From the NCBI GenBank assembly GCA_017888105.1, contig JAGHGS010000165.1, forward strand, positions 1-8,883: a stretch of DNA of 8,883 nt, in the 5' to 3' direction. This document shows positions 1 to 5,848 of the stretch, in pieces (positions within the stretch are counted from its first letter, which is position 1; each line of letters opens with the position of its first letter). Origin of the DNA: Bacilli bacterium (lineage in GTDB: Bacteria; Bacillota_I; Bacilli_A; RF39; UBA660). A program made the position numbers and the translations under genes. The notes below the pieces were generated by a model. It saw only the letters and a list, made by a program, of their open reading frames with translations. It ran no database searches and was not told the DNA's origin.

Positions 1-34
1 AAAAAATACATAATAACCTGGGGTCACTATGTAT
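1..34 (-). other. Possible hairpin/terminator at the window edge
   Basis: ATACATA (6-12) pairs with TATGTAT (28-34), with a further ACC/GGT pairing inside (16-18 with 22-24). Read on the minus strand, the stem is followed by a run of T (complement of the A-run at 1-6), which is terminator-like. No minus-strand gene lies immediately to the right, and on the plus strand no T-run follows, so its role is unclear. It may belong to a gene off the left edge or be fortuitous. Confidence 0.25.
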
Positions 35-64
35 TATAAAAAATAACTATAAGAACAAAATGTA

Positions 65-92
65 TTGACATTGTGCTTATTTATGTTATAAT
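65..92 (+). promoter_or_regulatory. Consensus sigma-A-type promoter of the small RNA
   Basis: TTGACA at 65-70 and TATAAT at 87-92 are both exact consensus, with a 16-nt spacer and a TG extended -10 (TGT before TATAAT). Transcription should start near 99. A nearly perfect 14-nt inverted repeat (43-56 against 101-114) brackets the promoter. Confidence 0.8.
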
Positions 93-98
93 GTTTAT

Positions 99-201
99 AA
101 GTTCATATAGTTATATCCTGCCTATATTGCTCGTTTCTTTATATATGGGCGGGATAGTTTCAAATTTCATTAGTGGGATCCTTTAATTCCCACATTTTTT
201 T
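99..201 (+). ncRNA. Putative small structured RNA of about 100 nt, unknown family
   Basis: The stretch lies between an exact consensus promoter and a clear intrinsic terminator, and it contains no credible reading frame. The main structure is a 14-bp helix, TATCCTGCCTATAT (114-127) against ATATGGGCGGGATA (143-156), with two G-U pairs and a 15-nt pyrimidine-rich loop (128-142). A single-stranded-looking linker and the terminator hairpin follow. The next gene has its own promoter beyond the terminator, so this reads as an independent transcript rather than a leader of that gene. I compared it by eye with SRP RNA, 6S RNA, purine and preQ1 riboswitches and tracrRNA and found no convincing match. 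Ends are predicted, not observed; the function is unknown. Confidence 0.55.
173..201 (+). terminator. Intrinsic terminator of the small RNA
   Basis: GTGGGA (173-178) pairs with TCCCAC (188-193) around a 9-nt loop, followed by one A and seven T (195-201). It is a compact GC-rich stem with a T-tract, placed just upstream of the next promoter. Confidence 0.75.
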
Positions 202-228
202 GACTTTTTTTGTTATTTTTGATAGAAT
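200..228 (+). promoter_or_regulatory. Promoter of the hypothetical gene at 253
   Basis: TTGACT (200-205) and TAGAAT (223-228) are each one base from consensus, with a 17-nt spacer. The -35 box begins inside the T-tract of the preceding terminator, so the two transcription units abut. The predicted start is near 235, giving a short leader of about 18 nt. Confidence 0.65.
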
Positions 229-252
229 ATTAAAACGAAATGGGGAATATTA

Positions 253-732
253 ATGCATTATGATCAGTTACTTGCTTTAAGACGAGATTTATATGTTTTA
301 AGAGTTCAAGTGATTAACGATTATACGATTACAGATGAAGAAAAAAGTGAAAAGATTCGACAAATATCTGAAAAAATTAAAGAAGTAAATTGGAAGATTA
401 AAAATGATCTTTATCATAGGAAGACTTATGTTCTTGCTTCTTCTAATAAAGAACAAATTAAAGCCTATAAAAAGCAGATTAAACATGAGTTTTTAACGCA
501 AGTAAAAGATGGATATTCTTTAGAAGATATATTATCTTTTCTTCGAAAAAATTATCCAAACCCTGGTATTAATTTAGATAAGTATATTACGCGTTTAAGA
601 CATCCTTTTCGATATTTTGATGAAGGATATTTTACGTATGAAGATTCTTCAAAAGAAAATTCTATGCTTGTTTTAAGTTCTAAGGGTGAAAGATATTTGG
701 AGAATGTTGCAAATGTAAGTTTGAAGAGATAA
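253..732 (+). CDS. Hypothetical protein with helical, charged N-terminal half
   Basis: I do not recognise this 159-residue protein. Residues 1-55 are rich in Leu, Ile, Lys and Glu (for example TDEEKSEKIRQISEKIKEV) and look helical or coiled-coil. Residues 70-115 are basic and contain the segment YSLEDILSFLRKNYPNPG. The C-terminal part (115-155) is more mixed and could form a small beta or winged fold, but nothing diagnostic is visible. There is no signal peptide or membrane segment, so it is likely cytoplasmic. The ATG at 253 follows GGGGA (242-246) at 6 nt. The gene is a single-gene unit with its own promoter and terminator, between a small RNA and mutS. The charge pattern would allow nucleic-acid binding, but that is not shown. 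Confidence 0.7.
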   Translation: MHYDQLLALRRDLYVLRVQVINDYTITDEEKSEKIRQISEKIKEVNWKIKNDLYHRKTYVLASSNKEQIKAYKKQIKHEFLTQVKDGYSLEDILSFLRKNYPNPGINLDKYITRLRHPFRYFDEGYFTYEDSSKENSMLVLSSKGERYLENVANVSLKR

Positions 733-745
733 ACTTACATTTTTT
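711..745 (+). terminator. Intrinsic terminator overlapping the 3' end of the hypothetical gene
   Basis: AAATGTAAGTTT (711-722) is perfectly complementary to AAACTTACATTT (731-742), giving a 12-bp stem with an 8-nt loop that contains the start of the stop codon. T-residues continue to 745. The last codons of the gene form the left arm. Confidence 0.8.
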
Positions 746-746
746 C

Positions 747-775
747 TTTGCAAAAAAAAATATCAATGGTATAAT
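747..775 (+). promoter_or_regulatory. Promoter of mutS
   Basis: TATAAT at 770-775 is preceded by TGG, an extended -10. TTTGCA (747-752) is a weak -35 at a 17-nt spacing. The predicted start near 782 leaves a leader of about 22 nt carrying AGAGG (792-796), 7 nt before the mutS ATG. Confidence 0.6.
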
Positions 776-803
776 AAATCTTGGAAGTAAAAGAGGCAGT
801 AAA

Positions 804-3338
804 ATGAACAGAAATGAAGTAAATAGAGAAGAACTTAGTCCAATGATGAAGCAATATATGACAATTAAAGATGAACATCCTGATGAACTTTTGTTTTATC
901 GATTGGGCGATTTTTATGAACTTTTTTTTGAGGATGGTATTATAGCATCCAGAGAACTTGAATTAACCTTAACAGGGAAGAATGCTGGTTTAAAAGAACG
1001 GGTTCCAATGTGTGGAGTTCCTTATCATAGTGTTACTCCTTATATTGAAAAATTAGTAGAAAAGGGTTATAAGATTGCGATTTGTGAACAATTAGAAGAT
1101 CCTAAGACAGTAAAGGGAACGGTTAAAAGAGGAGTCGTTGAGGTAATTTCGAAGGGTACAGTTGTTAATTTAGAAAGTTTAAACGAACATGATAATAATT
1201 ATATTGCTAGTGTTTTAGATTTAAATTATTTGTATCTCATTACTTATGCGGATATTTCAACTGGAGAACTTAAAAGTTTAAGTATTACTCATCGTAAAGA
1301 AAATTTAGTAAATGAAATTTTACATTTGGGAATAAAAGAAGTTATTTTGGAAAATAATGAAGACATCGAATTGGTTCATTTATTAAAAAATACCTATGGA
1401 ATTGAAGTATCGGTTAGTCATGAGTATTTAACAGAAGGATATGAATCTTTAATTGATTGTGTCGAAGATGCTCGGGTTAAACAGGGGATTCGTCATCTTT
1501 TATATTATTTAGTTGTAAAAGAACTTAAAGATTTGCATCATATATCGAGTGTTGAAATAGTTAATAAAAATGATTATTTAGAAATGGATATTCATACGGT
1601 TCGTAATTTGGAATTAGTAGAGACTTTACGTTTAAAAGAGAGAACTTATTCGCTTTTATGGCTTCTTGATAAAACCAAAACAGCGATGGGTTCTAGAAAG
1701 ATTAAACAATGGCTTCTTAATCCTTTGCGGAATAAAGAAAAGATTTTGGATCGTTATGATAAAATTGAAATTTTTAATACTAATTTTATGGAAACTGATG
1801 AACTTCGAGGACTTTTGTATCAAATTTATGATTTAGAACGATTATGTGCGAAAGTAATATGTGGGAATTTAAATGCAAGAGATTTGTTACAAATTAAAAA
1901 CTCTTTGAGTGTTTTACCACGAATTGCTGATATTTTAAAAAATATTAAACTAGATTATAAGATTAATACGCATGATGAATTATATGATTTACTAGAGAGA
2001 AGTATTTATGAAAATCCACCAATTAGTGTAAGAGAAGGGTATTTAATTAAAGATGGTTATAATAAAGAACTTGATGAGTTAAAAAGTATTCGCTCAGGTG
2101 GGAAAGATTTTATTGCGGAATTTGAAGCTAAGTTAAAGGAAAGCACGGGAATTAAAAATTTAAAAGTAGGATTTAATAAAGTATTTGGATATTATATTGA
2201 AGTATCGAAAGGTCAAGCGATAAATGTAAGTGAAGCTTGGGGTTGGGAGAGACGTCAAACTCTTACGAATTATGAAAGATATATTTCTCCAGAGTTAAAA
2301 GAAAAAGAAGCATTAATTTTGAATGCGGAAGAAAAGATATTTGAATTGGAATATGAGCTTTTTAGTGAGATTCGTAATCGTATTAAAGATGAAATTTTGG
2401 AAATTAAGAAGACAGCCGATGTAATTAGTGAGATTGATGCAATTATATCTCTTGCTGTATGTAGTGATGAATTAAATCTTGTTCGTCCAAGTCTAAATCT
2501 AGATAATAAAATTGAAATTATTGAAGGAAGACATCCTGTTATTGAGAAAGTAAGTAAAGAGGCTTATGTTCCTAATGATATTTTAATGGATGAAGCAACG
2601 GATATTTTACTTATTACAGGACCAAATATGAGTGGTAAATCAACTTATATGAGAGAGCTTGCCATTATAATTATTATGGCTCAAATGGGTTCTTTTGTAC
2701 CAGCAAAATCCGCTAATTTGGGAATTTTTGATAAAATATTTACTAGAATTGGAGCGAGTGATGATTTGGTAAGTGGGGAATCTACTTTTATGGTAGAAAT
2801 GAAGGAAGCACAAAATGCACTTGTTCATGCAACTAAGAATAGTCTTATTTTGTTTGATGAGTTAGGCAGAGGGACTGCTACTTATGATGGTATGAGTCTT
2901 GCTCAAGCAATTCTTGAATATGTTGCTAAAAATATAAAATGTAAAACGCTTTTTTCTACTCATTATCATGAACTTACTCGTTTGGAAAGTGAATTTTTAA
3001 ATGTAAAAAATGTTCATGTAGCAGCTAGGGAAGAAGGAAATATGATTACTTTCTTACATAAAGTTCAAAATGGTCCAGCGGATAAAAGTTATGGAATACA
3101 TGTTGCTAGACTTGCTCATATGCCAGAAGATTTGCTAGATAGAGCACAAGAAATATTAGATGGTTATGAGAAGGGGGAAATAAAGAAGATAAAGGCCTCG
3201 GATAATCGGCAACTTTCTATGGTATTTGATGAACCAAAGGAGGATAAGTTAAGAGATAAATTAAAGACGATAGATCCTTTACATATAACACCAATGGAAG
3301 CTTTAAATTTATTATTTGAATTAAAAGAAATAGAATAA
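804..3338 (+). CDS. mutS: DNA mismatch repair protein MutS
   Basis: MutS clamps DNA, recognises base mismatches and small loops, and uses ATP to start mismatch repair. At 844 residues it has normal family length. The N-terminal mismatch-recognition domain carries GDFYEL with the Phe-X-Glu pair at F37/E39. The ABC-type ATPase shows Walker A GPNMSGKST (606-614), the Walker B segment LILFDELGRGT with D685-E686, and the switch STHYHE (718-723). QLSMVF (803-808) resembles a beta-clamp-binding motif, and the tail ITPMEALNLLFELK is the usual C-terminal dimerisation helix. The ATG follows AGAGG at 7 nt. It has its own promoter and ends at a terminator shared with a convergent regulator gene. mutL, often adjacent, is not here; otherwise nothing suggests a defect. 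Confidence 0.97.
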   Translation: MNRNEVNREELSPMMKQYMTIKDEHPDELLFYRLGDFYELFFEDGIIASRELELTLTGKNAGLKERVPMCGVPYHSVTPYIEKLVEKGYKIAICEQLEDPKTVKGTVKRGVVEVISKGTVVNLESLNEHDNNYIASVLDLNYLYLITYADISTGELKSLSITHRKENLVNEILHLGIKEVILENNEDIELVHLLKNTYGIEVSVSHEYLTEGYESLIDCVEDARVKQGIRHLLYYLVVKELKDLHHISSVEIVNKNDYLEMDIHTVRNLELVETLRLKERTYSLLWLLDKTKTAMGSRKIKQWLLNPLRNKEKILDRYDKIEIFNTNFMETDELRGLLYQIYDLERLCAKVICGNLNARDLLQIKNSLSVLPRIADILKNIKLDYKINTHDELYDLLERSIYENPPISVREGYLIKDGYNKELDELKSIRSGGKDFIAEFEAKLKESTGIKNLKVGFNKVFGYYIEVSKGQAINVSEAWGWERRQTLTNYERYISPELKEKEALILNAEEKIFELEYELFSEIRNRIKDEILEIKKTADVISEIDAIISLAVCSDELNLVRPSLNLDNKIEIIEGRHPVIEKVSKEAYVPNDILMDEATDILLITGPNMSGKSTYMRELAIIIIMAQMGSFVPAKSANLGIFDKIFTRIGASDDLVSGESTFMVEMKEAQNALVHATKNSLILFDELGRGTATYDGMSLAQAILEYVAKNIKCKTLFSTHYHELTRLESEFLNVKNVHVAAREEGNMITFLHKVQNGPADKSYGIHVARLAHMPEDLLDRAQEILDGYEKGEIKKIKASDNRQLSMVFDEPKEDKLRDKLKTIDPLHITPMEALNLLFELKEIE

Positions 3339-3372
3339 AAGACATTAATCATTTTGTTGATTAATGTCTTTT
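3337..3372. terminator. Bidirectional terminator between mutS and the XRE regulator
   Basis: AAAAGACATTAATCA (3337-3351) pairs perfectly with TGATTAATGTCTTTT (3358-3372) around a 6-nt loop. The arms end in A and T runs, so the hairpin can act in both directions. It begins inside the mutS stop codon and contains the last codons and stop of the opposing gene, so both convergent genes end within the same palindrome. Confidence 0.8.
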
Positions 3373-3833
3373 GCTTTAAATTTTAAATACTTGGGGTTAT
3401 CTATTTTTCCTAGAAGATAATCTGCAGATATATTGTATTTTTTACAAATAGTATATAGAAAAGGAGTAGCAATTAAGTATCTTCCTATTTCGTATCCGGC
3501 AATTGTACCATAAGAGCAATTTAATTCTTTTCCAAGAGTTGTTTGAGTAATTTTTTGCTCTTTGCGGAATTCTTTTAATCTTTTGCCGCTTTTTTTAGAA
3601 TCTACTTCATTATTTGAATTTGCATAATTTGAAATATTGGTAAATCCAAAAATATAATCAAAAGAAACATTAAAATAATTACATAAAGTATTTAGATGTT
3701 TAATTGGTATAATTTCATATTCTTTTTCGTATTGATTGTATAATCCTTTATATATTTTTAATATCTTTGCTACTTCATATTGTTTTAAGTTTTTTTCTTC
3801 TCTTAATTTTATTAGTCTTGTGTTATATATCAT
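3345..3833 (-). CDS. Tandem two-domain XRE-family (Cro/C1-type HTH) regulator
   Basis: This 162-residue protein holds two helix-turn-helix domains of the HTH_3 type. The first is at about residues 5-63 (LIKLREEKNLKQYEVAKIL, ending FDYIFG). The second is at about 84-142 (RLKEFRKEQKITQTTLGKEL, ending ADYLLG). The recognition-helix regions differ (KGLYNQYEKEYE against GTIAGYEIGRYL), so the two domains may prefer different half-sites. It has no sensor, protease or membrane domain. The start at 3833 follows GGTGA at 6 nt. It stands back to back with the surface protein gene at 4029, separated by 195 nt carrying that gene's promoter, so control of that gene or of itself is a reasonable inference but not shown. 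Tandem XRE domains in one chain are less common than single ones. Confidence 0.85.
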   Translation of the reverse strand: MIYNTRLIKLREEKNLKQYEVAKILKIYKGLYNQYEKEYEIIPIKHLNTLCNYFNVSFDYIFGFTNISNYANSNNEVDSKKSGKRLKEFRKEQKITQTTLGKELNCSYGTIAGYEIGRYLIATPFLYTICKKYNISADYLLGKIDNPKYLKFKAKDINQQND

Positions 3834-3877
3834 TATATTTCACCAAAATTATTCTCTCATGTTTTCTTTTTGAAAAT

Positions 3878-3915
3878 AAAAAAGTCCCGAAATGCCAAAA
3901 TTTTTCTTGACTTTT
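3878..3915. promoter_or_regulatory. Inverted repeat overlapping the -35 box, candidate operator
   Basis: AAAAGTC (3880-3886) is the inverse complement of GACTTTT (3909-3915), with 22 nt between. The right arm covers most of the TTGACT -35 box of the surface gene. It could be an operator for the neighbouring XRE regulator. On the minus strand it could instead form a hairpin followed by T-runs in the regulator's leader. Seven-base arms in AT-rich DNA can arise by chance. Confidence 0.3.
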
Positions 3916-3935
3916 AGAGTACCCAAATTTATAAT
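3907..3935 (+). promoter_or_regulatory. Promoter of the surface protein gene
   Basis: TTGACT (3907-3912), 17 nt, TATAAT (3930-3935): near-perfect sigma-A-type consensus. The predicted start near 3942 gives a leader of about 87 nt, much longer than those of the neighbouring genes. Confidence 0.75.
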
Positions 3936-3941
3936 TAATAT

Positions 3942-4028
3942 GTAAGCTAGGAAACTTATCATATGTCCATGATAGATTATTTTCATGATTAATAAAATGA
4001 AGCCTAGCATCATGTTAGGAGAGAATTT
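3942..4028 (+). promoter_or_regulatory. Structured leader with two competing pairings near the ribosome site
   Basis: GCTAGG (3946-3951) can pair with CCTAGC (4003-4008), closing a domain that holds an inner CATGA/TCATG hairpin (around 3968-3986). The same CCTA (4003-4006) can instead pair with TAGG (4016-4019), which is part of the ribosome site TTAGGAGAG before the ATG at 4029. The two states exclude each other, so the leader could switch between exposed and hidden ribosome site. This is a by-eye fold; no known riboswitch family is recognised. Confidence 0.35.
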
Positions 4029-5372
4029 ATGAAATTTGAGGTATTAAAGAAAAGTCATTTAAAAAGAAATATCATAATAGGAGTTGTGGTAGTAGCAATT
4101 ATTAGTGCATTAATATTAAACTTTACAAGAGCAAAATACAGAACAACTCAAAGTATTCCTTTGGTAAACGGAACAATTAATTATAGTTTGGCAGATTTAA
4201 ATATAGTTGCTATAACAGTTGACGGAGAACCATCTGATACTATACCAACTGGTAATTATGAATTAACAGAAGATAGTTATTGCACTGTAAAGGGAGAAGA
4301 AGATAGTAATATAACACTAAATTATGATATGAATACTCAGCATTTAACCATAACACCGTTTACAACAAAGGGAACAAAATGTTATTTGGATTTTGTAACT
4401 GCAACAACTAAGAAAGTGGATACGATACTAGGAACAATCGAAGTAAACTTAGATACCCCAGATTTTAGTAAAACAAGTTGTACAAGTAAGACATATAACG
4501 GAACAGCAAGAACGTGTGGAGAAGAGACTGTAGGAATCTATGAAGAAACCACAAGTAAAGGAACAACATACTACTATAGAGGAGATGTAGAAAATAATTA
4601 TTTGGTATTTGCAAACAAATATTGGCGAATTATCCGAATTAATGAAGATGGAACCGTGCGAATCATTTATAGTGGAGAGAAATCAGAAGTAGATGCAGCA
4701 GGAAAAGAAACAATACTCGCCAATGGATATAATGATAGAAGTACGGATTATACTCAAACACAAACAAGCGCATTCAATAGTAGTTCTAATCTAAGTTACT
4801 ATGTAGGATATACATATCAAACAAATGCACAGCGACCAAGTAGTCAAAATGGAGGAACAGCAAGTACCATAAAAGGAATACTCGATACATGGTATAGTAA
4901 TAACTTGCAAAGTTATGATAACAAGATAGCCAGTGGAGGAAGTGCGGGATTTTGTAATGACCGAGAAATGGCAAGTGGATACTCGTGGAGTAGCGAGCCT
5001 AGTAGTACATTCTATTATGCAGCCTATGAAAGAAGAAGTAATGGAACCCCAAGTTATGAATGTAGTAATACCAATGACTTGTATACAACGAAAATAGGAC
5101 TCATTACAGCAGATGAAGTCATGTATGCAGGGGCAGCCGGAACAACAACTAACTATGGATATTACCTTTACACAGGAAACTATTATTGGACCATGTCTCC
5201 GTATTACACGTATTCATCTGGCGATGCTTTCGTGTTCGCTGTGTATTCGGCTGGCCAGCTCGACAACTTCGGCGTGGATCGCACGCTTGGTGTGCGCCCA
5301 GTAATCTGTCTGACAACTAATAATACAATAACAGGAAGTGGAACTATTAGTGATCCATATGTAGTTTCTTAG
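4029..5372 (+). CDS. Membrane-anchored surface protein with DGR-type variable C-terminus
   Basis: This 447-residue protein has a short basic N-terminus, one membrane helix at about 14-32 (NIIIGVVVVAIISALILNF), then a long, Tyr/Thr/Ser/Gly-rich domain that should lie outside the cell. C85/C118, C151/C163 and C309/C345 could form disulfides. A central block contains YWRIIRINEDGTVRIIYSG (198-216). The C-terminal part, from YYWTMSP (385-391) to GVRPVICL (421-428), resembles the ligand-binding, C-type-lectin-like ends of diversity-generating retroelement targets; the fold is inferred. The DNA coding for 392-428 has sharply different composition. The rest of the gene is more A-rich and G+C-richer than its T-rich neighbours, suggesting separate origin or selection. 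The ATG follows AGGAGAG. It has its own promoter and terminator, and its likely job is binding or adhesion at the cell surface. I recognise the family pattern only from memory. Confidence 0.8.
   Translation: MKFEVLKKSHLKRNIIIGVVVVAIISALILNFTRAKYRTTQSIPLVNGTINYSLADLNIVAITVDGEPSDTIPTGNYELTEDSYCTVKGEEDSNITLNYDMNTQHLTITPFTTKGTKCYLDFVTATTKKVDTILGTIEVNLDTPDFSKTSCTSKTYNGTARTCGEETVGIYEETTSKGTTYYYRGDVENNYLVFANKYWRIIRINEDGTVRIIYSGEKSEVDAAGKETILANGYNDRSTDYTQTQTSAFNSSSNLSYYVGYTYQTNAQRPSSQNGGTASTIKGILDTWYSNNLQSYDNKIASGGSAGFCNDREMASGYSWSSEPSSTFYYAAYERRSNGTPSYECSNTNDLYTTKIGLITADEVMYAGAAGTTTNYGYYLYTGNYYWTMSPYYTYSSGDAFVFAVYSAGQLDNFGVDRTLGVRPVICLTTNNTITGSGTISDPYVVS
5199..5312 (+). other. Putative DGR variable region (VR)
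   Basis: Within 5221-5300, 49 of 80 bases are G or C and only 9 are A, while the preceding 80 bases have about 42% G+C and the following 50 about 30%. The codons at family-variable positions end in C or T: TAT, TAC, GAT, GCT, TTC, GAC, AAC, TTC, GGC, GAT, CGC, CTT, TGT. This is what adenine-specific mutation of AAC/AAT template codons would give. They alternate with a constant frame V-x-S-x-G-x-L-x4-V-x4-GVRPV coded by GTG, TCG, GGC and CTC, unlike codon use elsewhere in the gene. The exact edges are uncertain. The template repeat and reverse transcriptase are not in the window. Confidence 0.65.
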
Positions 5373-5394
5373 CAAGTTGTCTATCTTGCTTTTT
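5371..5394 (+). terminator. Intrinsic terminator of the surface protein gene
   Basis: AGCAAG (5371-5376), starting within the TAG stop, pairs with CTTGCT (5385-5390) around an 8-nt loop, followed by T-residues to 5394. The stem is short, but its placement and T-tract fit. It separates the surface gene from the nusB operon. Confidence 0.6.
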
Positions 5395-5400
5395 CTTTGC

Positions 5401-5429
5401 TTGAAATATCCTATAAATTATAATATAAT
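5401..5429 (+). promoter_or_regulatory. Promoter of the nusB operon
   Basis: TTGAAA (5401-5406), 17 nt, TATAAT (5424-5429). A second TATAAT overlaps at 5419-5424. Predicted starts at about 5431-5436 leave a very short leader carrying AAAGGTG, which favours the GTG at 5447 as the nusB start over the upstream GTG at 5438. Confidence 0.6.
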
Positions 5430-5446
5430 TAAAAAAGGTGATTGAT

Positions 5447-5848
5447 GTGGCTACACGTAGTGAGTTAAGAGAAAAAATAATGATTATACTTTATCAATAT
5501 GATTTAATGAAAAGTAATGGGCTTGATTGTAATGTTGAAGATATTATTAAGGATAATATTGATGTAGAAAATGATTTTGTGAAAGACATGGTTTATGGTG
5601 TTGTTACTTATCAAGACGAATTAGATAAACTTGCTAATAGTAAAATGAAAGATTGGGATATATCTCGGATTGATAAGACAGGTGCATCTATTTTACGTCT
5701 TGCTTTATATGAATTAAAATATACCGATACTCCTTTTGTGGTTATTATTAATGAAGCGGTTGAACTTGCTAAAAAGTATAGTGATGATTCAGTTCGAAAA
5801 ATGATTAATGCAATATTAGATAAGGTTGTTAAAGAAGAAAATGTTTAA
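5447..5848 (+). CDS. nusB: Transcription antitermination factor NusB
   Basis: NusB binds boxA RNA with NusE (ribosomal protein S10) and supports processive transcription, chiefly of rRNA operons. The protein is 133 residues, normal for the all-helical family. Its hallmarks are LREKIMIILYQYDL at the N-terminus, RIDKTGASILRLALYEL (74-90) and INEAVELAKKYS (101-112), then MINAILDKV where most members have F(I/V)NG(I/V)LD. I chose GTG at 5447 because AAAGGTG (5434-5440) sits 6 nt upstream. An in-frame GTG at 5438 would give 136 residues, but it lies inside that ribosome site and next to the predicted transcription start. It is the first gene of an operon, and its last codons overlap the next gene by 8 nt, suggesting translational coupling. 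Confidence 0.92.
   Translation: MATRSELREKIMIILYQYDLMKSNGLDCNVEDIIKDNIDVENDFVKDMVYGVVTYQDELDKLANSKMKDWDISRIDKTGASILRLALYELKYTDTPFVVIINEAVELAKKYSDDSVRKMINAILDKVVKEENV

Noticed and set aside
1..201. tracrRNA or degenerate CRISPR repeat, suggested by the complementary 43-56 and 101-114 segments beside a small RNA
   Set aside because: No repeat-spacer array and no cas gene are present, and the expected anti-repeat and nexus features are not visible.
93..201. SRP RNA, 6S RNA, or a purine or preQ1 riboswitch
   Set aside because: The conserved SRP apical loop, the 6S bubble arrangement and the riboswitch core motifs are not found, and the downstream gene has its own promoter after the terminator.
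5113..5304. Overlapping 63-residue reading frame on the + strand within the surface gene
   Set aside because: It is a shadow frame: it follows the composition of the patch and has no ribosome site or recognisable protein pattern.
4029..5372. Type IV pilin-like protein, suggested by the short basic N-terminus and hydrophobic helix
   Set aside because: There is no prepilin-peptidase site (G followed by F/M and E at +5) before the helix; a simple N-terminal anchor fits better.
5826..5840. TTG start for the HipA-like kinase
   Set aside because: The only purine-rich site directly abuts the TTG; the ATG at 5841 with an 8-nt overlap to nusB is more plausible.
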